Origin: Actinomycetes bacterium
GTDB lineage: Bacteria > Actinomycetota > Acidimicrobiia > Acidimicrobiales > RAAP-2
Assembly: GCA_021802025.1 (NCBI GenBank)
Contig: JAKABC010000006.1
Coordinates: 1-25,281 of the forward strand
Direction: 5' to 3'
Length of the DNA: 25,281 nt
A program made the position numbers and the translations under genes. The stretch's first letter is position 1. Each line of letters starts with the position of its first letter. Below are positions 9,315-15,512 of this stretch, in pieces. Under the pieces are notes generated by a model. The model ran no database searches, was not told the DNA's origin, and worked only from the letters and a program-made list of their open reading frames with translations.

Positions 9315-9778
9315 GCGCGCCGGCGCGGCACCGGCGGCGGCCCGAGGGTGACGAGCGCGGCCGAGCGGACCGTCGCCGCTTGGATGATGGCGGTCTGCAT
9401 CGCCTGGAGGGCGGCCGAGCGCTGGGCGGCCGAGTGCGCGGCGCGGATCGAGCGGCGGAACTGGGTCCGGGCCTGGGCGACGGCCTGGCGGAAGGCCCCG
9501 TCGATCTGGGCGACCGCCTGGCGGTAGTCCTTGAGCTCGCACCTAAAGAGCCGCTCGGCCGGGCTCTGGCCGTCGCCGGTGGCGTCGTGGGGGCTCAGGA
9601 TGGTCGACCGACCGCCGGCGACCAGCGCGGCGCAGCTGGCGTAGGGACCGGTCGGCGAGGGGAGCGTGGTCGTGGTGGTGGGGCCCCCGTGTTCGTCGGC
9701 CGTCGCGACGGCCGGGGTCGCGAGGATCACCAGGCCGACCACGAGGGCCAGGATCACGCGTACCAGGACACTCCTCAC
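9311..9778 (-). CDS. Small exported protein of unknown function
   Basis: A roughly 155-residue protein I do not recognise. It opens with an export signal: basic start (VRSVLVR), a hydrophobic stretch VILALVVGLVILA, then an Ala-rich cleavage region (TPAVATADEH) compatible with signal peptidase I. A threonine-rich linker (TTTTTLPSP) follows, then a segment with two cysteines (YASCAALV and FRCELKDY) that could form a disulfide, then an Ala/Gln/Arg-rich helical region near AVAQARTQFRRSIRAAHSA. I chose GTG 9778 because a TACCTT hexamer ends seven bases before it; an in-frame TTG at 9787 is the alternative. It is divergent from the two-component pair, so it may be a target or a sensor accessory, without direct evidence. 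Confidence 0.6.
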   Translation of the reverse strand: MRSVLVRVILALVVGLVILATPAVATADEHGGPTTTTTLPSPTGPYASCAALVAGGRSTILSPHDATGDGQSPAERLFRCELKDYRQAVAQIDGAFRQAVAQARTQFRRSIRAAHSAAQRSAALQAMQTAIIQAATVRSAALVTLGPPPVPRRRA

Positions 9779-9785
9779 CTGATCC

Positions 9786-9791
9786 AAGGTA
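9786..9791 (-). promoter_or_regulatory. Possible -10 hexamer of the exported-protein gene
   Basis: On the minus strand TACCTT (TAnnnT) is followed by seven bases and then GTG 9778. This matches the near-leaderless geometry of other genes in the window. It would rule out the TTG at 9787, which overlaps the hexamer. No -35 is recognisable. Confidence 0.35.
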
Positions 9792-9880
9792 GTGAGGCCG
9801 TCTCAGAATGGGCTGTGAGGATCCTGGAAAAGGGGTGAGAACCGGCGCCGTCCCGAGTCGATCGCCGTGGCCCGGTCCGG

Positions 9881-9906
9881 TACGCTCGCTCCGGGGAAGG
9901 GGAGGC
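9881..9906 (+). promoter_or_regulatory. Possible promoter and ribosome-binding site of the response regulator
   Basis: TACGCT at 9881-9886 fits a -10 hexamer, and a strong purine-rich ribosome-binding site (GGGGAGG) sits just before ATG 9907. Unlike the leaderless genes, this one would have a leader of roughly 14 bases. The 128-base gap to the divergent gene holds nothing else I can identify. Confidence 0.4.
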
Positions 9907-10596
9907 ATGGCGACGATCCTGGTCGTGGACGACGAGCCCGGCGTGCGCGACGTCCTCCAAGACGCCCTGGAGGGGGCCGGCTACGAGGTCGTCACGGCGG
10001 CCAACGGGGCCGAGGGCCTCGACCAGCTGCGCCGCCACCACGCCGACCTGTGCGTGCTCGACATCAACATGCCCACCGTGAACGGCTTCGAGTTCGTCGA
10101 GCGGCTGCGCGAGTCCGGCACCAAGACCCCCGTGCTGATGCTCACCGCGCGCGACTCGAGCGGCGACGTCGAGCGGGGGCTGCGCCTCGGGGCCGACGAC
10201 TACGTGAAGAAGCCCTACAACCTCCAAGAGCTGCTGTTGCGCGTCGCGGCGATCCTGCGCCGCGTGGCCGACGAGGGCGAGGACGATCGGGTGATGACCT
10301 GCGGGGCGCTGGTGATGAACGTCGATCGCCACGAGGTCACCTACGCCGATGAGCCCGTCGACCTCTCGGCCACGGAGTTCCGCCTGCTCCAGGTCCTGCT
10401 CGAGCACGCCGAGCGGGTCGTCACGCGCGAGCAACTGCTGCGCGACGTGTGGAACATCGACTTCGACTCCGAGACCTCGGTGCTCGACACGTACATCTCC
10501 TACGTACGGCGCAAGGTGCACCGCGACGGCTTCGCCCCGATCACCACCGTGCGCGGCGTCGGTTTCAAGGTGGTGGAGCCCCCGGCGAACCCGTGA
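9907..10596 (+). CDS. OmpR/PhoB-family response regulator
   Basis: A 229-residue two-component transcription factor. The receiver domain (about 1-120) begins ILVVDDEPGVRDVL with acidic pocket Asp8/Asp9, phospho-acceptor Asp52 in CVLDINMP, the switch Thr in MLTARD, and the conserved Lys at about 102 in YVKKPY. The C-terminal winged-helix domain shows LSATEFRLLQVLLEHAERVV, TREQLLRDVW, and the recognition and wing segment ending TTVRGVGFKV. ATG 9907 is chosen for the strong ribosome-binding site and because the receiver strand starts at once; an upstream in-frame start at 9808 would add 33 unrelated residues. The stop overlaps the kinase GTG. The target regulon is unknown. Confidence 0.95.
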   Translation: MATILVVDDEPGVRDVLQDALEGAGYEVVTAANGAEGLDQLRRHHADLCVLDINMPTVNGFEFVERLRESGTKTPVLMLTARDSSGDVERGLRLGADDYVKKPYNLQELLLRVAAILRRVADEGEDDRVMTCGALVMNVDRHEVTYADEPVDLSATEFRLLQVLLEHAERVVTREQLLRDVWNIDFDSETSVLDTYISYVRRKVHRDGFAPITTVRGVGFKVVEPPANP

Positions 10597-11939
10597 GGAT
10601 CGCCACCCGGCTGACGCTGCTCTTCGTCTCGGTCACGCTGGTGGTGGCGGTGGCCGTCGGCTGGCTGGCCCTGTCGGTGGCGAGCCACGCGCGCTACCAG
10701 ACCCTCGACGACCAGATCAACGCCGTCGTCGACGCGGGGCTGCGCAACCCCTCGACGGCCCTGAACAACGCGCTCTACGTCAACCAGTACAACAACTACG
10801 ACCTGGCCCTGGTCGTCGTCTACCCCTCGGGCAAGACCTCGGAGGTGACCGAGCCGTCGGTGCCGCTCAGCGCGTCGCCGACGCTGGCCGACGTCGCGGC
10901 CTCGCGCCACCAGGTGGTCGCGGTGGCCGGCCTGCCGGGTTTCGCGATCCGATCGCTCAACATCGGCGGCGGCGACTACCTGGTGGTCGCGGGCTCCACG
11001 CGGGCCATCGCCCGCCAGACCGAGCACGAGGTGTTCGTCGTGGTCTTGGGCGCCATCCTCATCGCGCTGGCGGCCGGGGCGCTGGCGCGTGCGGTGATGC
11101 GGAGGGACCTGCGCGCGATGGGCCGGCTGATCGACTACGCGGTGGCCGTGGCCGACGGGGCCGAGGTCGGCGAGGTGCCGGCCCCGGCCGGCAGCCGGGA
11201 CCTGGTCGACCTGCGCGACGCGCTGGCGGTGATGGTGCGCGCTCTCGCCGAGCGCATCGAGGTCGAGGCCCGCGGGGCGAGGGTGATGCAGGAGTTCATC
11301 GACGACGCCTCCCACGAGCTGCGCACGCCGCTCACCGTGGTGAAGGGCTACACCGACCTGCTGACCCAGGGGGGCCAGGACGAGGTCCGTCGGGCCCGGG
11401 CCCTCGAGCGCATGAGCCGCGAGATCGCCCGAATGGAGTCGCTCGTGCGCGACCTGCTCCTGGTCGCCCAGCTGCGCGAGGCCCCCCACCACCCCGACGA
11501 GGAGGTCGACGTCTCGGCGCTGGTGCGCGCCCGGGCCGAGGAGTTCGCCCTCGAGCACCCCGAGCGGCGCGTGGAGGTCGACGTCGCGCCCGGCGTCGTC
11601 GCCTCGACGCGCGGGGACTACCTCGAGCGGCTCCTCACTAACGCCCTCACCAACGTCGTGGTCCACACTCCGCCCGACGCCCCGGTGGGCGTGCGTCTCG
11701 TGTTAGAGGCCACCCGGGCCCGGCTCGTCGTCGAGGACGGCGGCCAGGGCCTGCCCGTCTACGGCGAGCGGCCCCGCCGGTTCCAGCGCTTCGACGAGTC
11801 GCGCTCGCGCGAGACCGGTGGCTCGGGGCTGGGCATGAGCATCATGGCCGACATCGCCGAGTCGATGGGCGGCCACCTCGCCACCGCGCCCAGCGACCTC
11901 GGCGGGCTGCGCGTCGAGGTGGAGTTCCCGCGCCTCTAA
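10593..11939 (+). CDS. Membrane sensor histidine kinase
   Basis: The 448-residue partner of the preceding regulator, starting at GTG 10593 in a GTGA overlap. A first membrane helix lies at about residues 7-30 and a second at about 147-168 (VFVVVLGAILIALAAGALA), enclosing an extracytoplasmic sensor of about 115 residues that I cannot assign. A HAMP-like linker follows, then the H box DASHELRTPLTVVKGY with His at about 241. The catalytic domain has an N box with Asn at about 350 and 354 (NALTNVVVHTP), the G1 box DGGQGLP, and RFQRFDESRSRETGGSGLGM. The stop TAA overlaps the stop of the convergent DUF1844-like gene by four bases. Signal and targets are unknown. Confidence 0.95.
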   Translation: MRIATRLTLLFVSVTLVVAVAVGWLALSVASHARYQTLDDQINAVVDAGLRNPSTALNNALYVNQYNNYDLALVVVYPSGKTSEVTEPSVPLSASPTLADVAASRHQVVAVAGLPGFAIRSLNIGGGDYLVVAGSTRAIARQTEHEVFVVVLGAILIALAAGALARAVMRRDLRAMGRLIDYAVAVADGAEVGEVPAPAGSRDLVDLRDALAVMVRALAERIEVEARGARVMQEFIDDASHELRTPLTVVKGYTDLLTQGGQDEVRRARALERMSREIARMESLVRDLLLVAQLREAPHHPDEEVDVSALVRARAEEFALEHPERRVEVDVAPGVVASTRGDYLERLLTNALTNVVVHTPPDAPVGVRLVLEATRARLVVEDGGQGLPVYGERPRRFQRFDESRSRETGGSGLGMSIMADIAESMGGHLATAPSDLGGLRVEVEFPRL

Positions 11940-12241
11940 CGGGGTCGGGCCGCCGCGCGCACGTAGGCCTGCTGGAGCTCGGCCAGGGCCTGGCGGTAGA
12001 GCTCGGCGTGCTCGCCGAGGCGCTCGCCGCCGGCGCCCAGCATCGCCGAGACCGTGTCGATCACGAGCTGGGCCGCCTCGAGGCGCGGGGGCTCCTCGGC
12101 CAGGCGCAGCGCGGCCACCTGCAACAAGACGAAGAGGTGGTTGGCGAGGATGGTCTCGACCGGCGTGTCGCGCAGGTAGGCCGCCTCGGCGGCCAGCGCG
12201 TCGTCCGCCGAGGAGGAGCCGGCCGCGGTCGTCTCGCTCAC
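11936..12241 (-). CDS. DUF1844-like small helical protein
   Basis: A 101-residue protein, mostly helical, with a low-complexity N-terminus (SETTAAGSSSADDAL). The later part, NHLFVLLQVAALRLAEEPPRLEAAQLVIDTVSAML followed by a Leu-rich helix ending LAELQQAYV, matches the layout of DUF1844 proteins: a helix, the sequence around AxxVIDxL, and a final helix. Each motif quoted here is only a guide. Position also fits, since DUF1844 genes commonly lie divergently next to infC in Actinomycetota. GTG 12241 has a TACCGT hexamer six bases upstream and no Shine-Dalgarno. Function is unknown in the family. Confidence 0.7.
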   Translation of the reverse strand: MSETTAAGSSSADDALAAEAAYLRDTPVETILANHLFVLLQVAALRLAEEPPRLEAAQLVIDTVSAMLGAGGERLGEHAELYRQALAELQQAYVRAAARPR

Positions 12242-12247
12242 GGCGCC

Positions 12248-12253
12248 ACGGTA
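12248..12253 (-). promoter_or_regulatory. Probable -10 hexamer of the DUF1844-like gene
   Basis: Minus-strand TACCGT lies exactly six bases before GTG 12241, predicting a leaderless mRNA. The same hexamer at the same spacing precedes the EamA transporter gene. No -35 is clear. Confidence 0.5.
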
Positions 12254-12308
12254 GCCGCCGGCGGCGCCGGGCCGCCCCGTGGCCGGCCGGGGTCCCGGTG
12301 GGGTCTGC

Positions 12309-12314
12309 TAACCT
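12309..12314 (+). promoter_or_regulatory. Probable -10 hexamer of the infC operon
   Basis: TAACCT fits TAnnnT and is the only such A/T-rich hexamer seen in the very GC-rich gap 12254-12447. A start about seven bases on (A at 12321) would give infC a leader of about 127 bases, in contrast to the leaderless genes nearby. No good -35 is visible. Confidence 0.4.
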
Positions 12315-12409
12315 GGTCCGACAGCGCAGCAAGCGGGTCCGACGGGTTCGGGCCCCACCCGGCCACCGACGTGCGCCGTGGTCCCGGTCCCCGACTCCCG
12401 CGACCTGCG

Positions 12410-12428
12410 GCGACGCCGACGGCGTCGC
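12410..12428 (+). promoter_or_regulatory. Perfect 8-bp hairpin just upstream of the infC ribosome-binding site
   Basis: GCGACGCC, a GAC loop and GGCGTCGC form an uninterrupted inverted repeat that ends seven bases before the AAGGAG ribosome-binding site. It has no following T run, so it is not an intrinsic terminator. It could modulate infC translation or belong to an L20- or IF3-responsive leader; that role is inferred only from its position. Confidence 0.45.
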
Positions 12429-12447
12429 GACGAACAAGGAGTGGGCT

Positions 12448-13029
12448 ATCGCAACAGCACCGGGAGACCGTCGCGTCAACGACCGCATCCGCGTCGACAC
12501 CGTCCGGCTCATCGACAACGAGGGCAACCAGAAGGGCGTCGTGTCGACCCGCGAGGCGCTGGCGATGGCCCGCAGCCTGGACCTCGACCTGGTGGAGATC
12601 GCGCCGACGGCGCAGCCCCCGGTGGCGCGGATCATGGACTACGGCAAGTTCAAGTTCGACGAGGCCCAGCGGGCCAAGGAGTCGCGCCGCAAGTCCCAGA
12701 ACGTGGGCATCAAGGAGATGAAGTACCGGCCCAAGATCGGCGCCGGGGACTTCGAGACCAAGACGCGACTCGTCGAGAAGTTCCTCGGCGAGGGTCACAA
12801 GGTGAAGATCACCATCATGTTCAGGGGCCGCGAGTCGGCCCACCCCGAGCTCGGCAAGAAGATCCTCGACCGGATCGTCGAGCGGCTGGCCGACGCGGCC
12901 CGCGTGGAGGCGGCGGCCAAGCTCGACGGGCGCAACATGACCATGGTGCTGGGCCCGGACAAGCGGGTCCGCGCCAAGACGACCGAGGACGCCACGACCG
13001 GCGCCGCGGACACGAACGAGGAGGGCTGA
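12448..13029 (+). CDS. infC: Translation initiation factor IF-3, ATC start codon
   Basis: IF3 binds the 30S subunit, blocks premature 50S joining and rejects wrong start codons. From 12448 the protein is 193 residues: N-domain RRVNDRIRVDTVRLIDNEG to DLVEIAPTAQPPVARIMDYG, linker KFKFDEAQRAKESRRK, and C-domain KEMKYRPKIGAGDFETK onward with KVKITIMFRGRE. The start is ATC at 12448-12450, preceded by AAGGAG (12436-12441) at a six-base spacing. No ATG, GTG or TTG lies in frame between the upstream non-homologous region and the conserved GDRRVNDR. Non-canonical AUU/AUC/AUA starts are a known infC feature, used by IF3 to repress its own translation. Only one base separates it from rpmI. Confidence 0.95.
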   Translation: MATAPGDRRVNDRIRVDTVRLIDNEGNQKGVVSTREALAMARSLDLDLVEIAPTAQPPVARIMDYGKFKFDEAQRAKESRRKSQNVGIKEMKYRPKIGAGDFETKTRLVEKFLGEGHKVKITIMFRGRESAHPELGKKILDRIVERLADAARVEAAAKLDGRNMTMVLGPDKRVRAKTTEDATTGAADTNEEG

Positions 13030-13030
13030 G

Positions 13031-13225
13031 ATGCCGAAGATGAAGACCGACACCGGCGCGAAGAAGCGCATCAAGATCACCGGCACCGGGCGACTGCGCC
13101 GGGGCAAGGCCTTTCGCGGCCACCTCATGGAGGGCAAGAGCTCGGTGCGCGCGCGCCGGCTCGGCCGCGAGGCCGACGTCGCGCCGGGTCAGGCCAAGCG
13201 CGTCAAGCGGATGATGGGCCTGTAG
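13031..13225 (+). CDS. rpmI: Large ribosomal subunit protein bL35
   Basis: A 64-residue basic protein of the 50S subunit. It shows the family start PKMKTDTGAKKRIKITGTG, the RLRRGKAFRGHLMEGKSS middle, and a basic tail ending KRVKRMMGL. The length is exactly typical. The ATG is one base after the infC stop, with the GAGGAGGG at the end of infC as its ribosome-binding site, so translation is probably coupled to infC. It is followed by a 28-base gap before rplT. Confidence 0.98.
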   Translation: MPKMKTDTGAKKRIKITGTGRLRRGKAFRGHLMEGKSSVRARRLGREADVAPGQAKRVKRMMGL

Positions 13226-13253
13226 GCACCAAGACGAGGGAAGAGAGACAGAC

Positions 13254-13613
13254 ATGGCACGAGTCAAGAGGGCCGTCAACGCCAAGAAGCACCACAAGGC
13301 CGTCCTCGAGGAGGCGAAGGGCTACTACGGCGACCGCAGCCGGACGTTCCGCGCCGCCAACCAGGCCGTCCAGCACTCCGGGGTCTACGCCTTCCGCGAC
13401 CGCCGGGCGCGCAAGGGCGAGATGCGCAAGCTCTGGATCCAGCGCATCAACGCCGGGGCCCGGGCCCACGGGCTGAGCTACAGCCGCTTCATCGCGGGGC
13501 TCAACGCGGCCGGTATCGAGATCGACCGGCGCATGCTGGCCGACCTCGCGGTCACCGACGACGCCGCGTTCGCCCAGATCGTGGCGCTCGCCACCGACGC
13601 CCTGGCGAAGTAG
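13254..13613 (+). CDS. rplT: Large ribosomal subunit protein bL20
   Basis: A 119-residue primary 23S rRNA-binding assembly protein. Conserved segments are ARVKRAVNAKKHHKAVLE, AKGYYGDRSRTFRAANQAV, RDRRARKGEMRKLWIQRIN and LSYSRFIAGLNAAGIEIDRR. A purine-rich ribosome-binding region (GAGGGAAGAGAGA) precedes the ATG. In several bacteria L20 represses this operon by binding its leader; whether that holds here is unknown. The TAG stop is in the same frame as the downstream methyltransferase gene, with only two sense codons between it and that gene's proposed ATC start. Confidence 0.98.
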   Translation: MARVKRAVNAKKHHKAVLEEAKGYYGDRSRTFRAANQAVQHSGVYAFRDRRARKGEMRKLWIQRINAGARAHGLSYSRFIAGLNAAGIEIDRRMLADLAVTDDAAFAQIVALATDALAK

Positions 13614-13619
13614 GCCGCG

Positions 13620-14429
13620 ATCGAGGCGCTGGGGGCCAGCCACCAGCGCGTCCGCCGGCTGCGGCGCCTGGTCGCCAAGCGGGCGCTGCGCTGGCGCGAG
13701 GACGTCTGCGTGCTGGAGGGGCCCGACCTCGTCGAGGCGGCCCTGGCCGCCGGCGCCGAGATCGAGGCGCTCTACGTCGACGGCGCCCGAGCGGGCGACG
13801 CGCGCCTGGTCGCGCTCGCGGAGCGCGCCGGGGCCCTCGGCGTGCGGACCTTCGCGCTGGCGCCCGGGGTGCTCGAGCGCGTCGCCGACGCCGTGACGCC
13901 CCAGGGCGTGCTGGCCGCGGCCCGCCTGCCCCTGGCGACCCTCGAGGCGGTACGCCCCGGGACGGTTCTCGTGTTGTGCGACCTGCGCGACCCGGGCAAC
14001 GTGGGCACGCTGATCCGCACGGCCGACGCCACCGGCGCGGCCGGAGTGGTGCTGGTGGGAGCGGGCGTCGACCCGACCAACCCCAAGGCGCTGCGCGCGA
14101 GTGCGGGCTCGATCTTCCACGTGCCGGTCGTGGTCACCGGCCTCGACGAGGCGCTCGAGGACCTGCGGGCCAAGGGCGCGCGCGTGCTCGCCAGCGTCGC
14201 GCGCGGGGGCGAGGACCCGGGGGCGAGCGACCTCTCGGGCCCCCGCGCGCTGCTGATCGGCAACGAGGCCGCGGGGCTCGATGAGGACGTGGTGGCCCGC
14301 TGTGACGGGGCCCTCACGATCCCGATGGCCGGACGCGCCGAGTCGCTCAACGCCGCCACGGCCGGCGCCATGCTCGCCTACGAGGCAATGGTCCAACGCC
14401 GGCACGGGCGAACGTCGCGCACCTTCTAG
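13620..14429 (+). CDS. SpoU/TrmH-family RNA 2'-O-methyltransferase, apparent ATC start
   Basis: A SAM-dependent ribose methyltransferase of the SPOUT class, likely acting on 23S rRNA (TsnR/RlmB-like). The N-terminal substrate-binding domain is LGASHQRVRRLRRL onward with VLEGPDLVEAALAAG; the knotted catalytic domain has DPGNVGTLIRTADATGA, IGNEAAGLDEDV and IPMAGRAESLNAATA. No ATG, GTG or TTG exists between the rplT TAG and GTG 13710, yet the family N-terminus is encoded there. ATC 13620 gives 269 residues, the normal length, and has AAGTAGG five bases upstream; GTG 13710 would give only 239 residues and cut the binding domain. CTG 13629 is a weaker alternative. The stop TAG overlaps the probable pheS -10. 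Confidence 0.85.
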   Translation: MEALGASHQRVRRLRRLVAKRALRWREDVCVLEGPDLVEAALAAGAEIEALYVDGARAGDARLVALAERAGALGVRTFALAPGVLERVADAVTPQGVLAAARLPLATLEAVRPGTVLVLCDLRDPGNVGTLIRTADATGAAGVVLVGAGVDPTNPKALRASAGSIFHVPVVVTGLDEALEDLRAKGARVLASVARGGEDPGASDLSGPRALLIGNEAAGLDEDVVARCDGALTIPMAGRAESLNAATAGAMLAYEAMVQRRHGRTSRTF

Positions 14430-14432
14430 CCT
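14427..14432 (+). promoter_or_regulatory. Possible -10 hexamer of pheS, sharing the methyltransferase stop codon
   Basis: TAGCCT fits TAnnnT and begins with the upstream TAG stop. Nine bases follow before ATG 14442, so a start at A 14440 would leave a leader of about two bases. No Shine-Dalgarno of normal spacing is clear; GGGGA at 14433-14437 is a weak alternative. No -35 is obvious. Confidence 0.4.
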
Positions 14433-14441
14433 GGGGACCAC

Positions 14442-15512
14442 ATGTCCGACGACCGCCTCGACCCCGCGACCCTGGCCGACGACCTCGTGAACCGGGTCCA
14501 CGCGCTGGCCTCCCTCGACGCGCTGCGCGAGGCCGAGGCCTCCCTCGTCGGGCGGCGCTCGCCCTTCGCCGAGCTCCAGCGGACGCTCGGCGCCCTCGGG
14601 GAGGAGGAGCGCCGCACGCTCGGCGCGGCCCTGCAGGCGGCGCGCCGCCGCGTCGAGGACGAGCTCGAGGCCCGCCGCGCGCTGCTGGGCGCCGAGGAGC
14701 GCCGCCGCGCCCTCGAGGCGGACCGGCTCGACCTCGGTGACGTGGTGGACGCCGCGGTGCGGCTGCCCGTCGCGGCCGGGCACGGCGGGCTCATCGCCGC
14801 GACCCAGCGCGAGCTCGAGGACGTCTTTGTCGCGATGGGCTTCACGGTGGAGGAGGGGCCCGAGGTCGAGAGCGACTGGTACAACTTCGAGGCCCTCAAC
14901 ATGCCCCCCGCCCACCCGGCCCGCGGGCTGTGGGACACCCTCTACGTCGAGCTGGGCGCGCCCGAGACGGTGGTGCTGCGCACCCACACCAGCCCGACCC
15001 AGATCCACCTCATGGAGCGTGCGGTCGCCACGGGCACCCTGCCGATCCACTCGGTGATGCCGGGTCGCTGCTACCGGCGCGACACCCCCGACGCGCGCCA
15101 CCTCGTCGCCTTCCACCAGATCGAGGGCCTCGTCGTCGACGAGGGGATCACCTTCGCCGACCTCGCGGGCACCATCGAGTCCTTCACCGGCGCGTACTTC
15201 GGGCCCGCGATCACCTCCCGACTGCGGCCGGGCTTCTTCCCCTTCACCGAGCCCTCGGCCGAGTTCGAGATCACCTGCACGGTCTGTGCCGGGGCGGGCT
15301 GTCGCACCTGCTCGATGACGGGCTGGGTCGAGCTCGGCGGCTGCGGCATGGTCGACCCGGCCGTGCTCGACGCGGTGGGGATCGACCCCGAGCGCTACCA
15401 CGGCTTCGCCTTCGGCTTCGGCATCGACCGGTGCGCCATGATGCGCTACGAGATCGCCGACCTGCGCGCCCTCACCGAGAACGACGTGCGCTTTGTGGAG
15501 CAGTTCTCGTGA
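14442..15512 (+). CDS. pheS: Phenylalanyl-tRNA synthetase alpha subunit
   Basis: The catalytic subunit of the alpha2-beta2 enzyme that charges tRNA-Phe. The 356-residue protein starts with a long charged helical N-terminus (about 1-95) that forms the tRNA-contacting coiled coil. The class II core follows: DVFVAMGFTVEEGPEVESDW, NMPPAHPAR, LRTHTSPTQIHLME, AFHQIEGLVVDEG, and motif 3 FGFGIDRCAMMRYEI. Four cysteines in CTVCAGAGCRTC form a C-x2-C-x4-C-x2-C knuckle, a version seen in many PheS. ATG 14442 is the natural start. The stop overlaps the pheT GTG by four bases, as usual for this pair. Confidence 0.98.
   Translation: MSDDRLDPATLADDLVNRVHALASLDALREAEASLVGRRSPFAELQRTLGALGEEERRTLGAALQAARRRVEDELEARRALLGAEERRRALEADRLDLGDVVDAAVRLPVAAGHGGLIAATQRELEDVFVAMGFTVEEGPEVESDWYNFEALNMPPAHPARGLWDTLYVELGAPETVVLRTHTSPTQIHLMERAVATGTLPIHSVMPGRCYRRDTPDARHLVAFHQIEGLVVDEGITFADLAGTIESFTGAYFGPAITSRLRPGFFPFTEPSAEFEITCTVCAGAGCRTCSMTGWVELGGCGMVDPAVLDAVGIDPERYHGFAFGFGIDRCAMMRYEIADLRALTENDVRFVEQFS

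Noticed and set aside
9808..9906. Extended N-terminus of the response regulator from a start at 9808
   Set aside because: Receiver domains begin at the ILVVDDE strand; the ribosome-binding site is placed for ATG 9907 and the extra residues look like intergenic sequence.
12298..12447. Upstream start for infC at 12298
   Set aside because: The added 50 residues do not resemble IF3 and overlap the probable promoter and hairpin; ATC 12448 has a proper ribosome-binding site.
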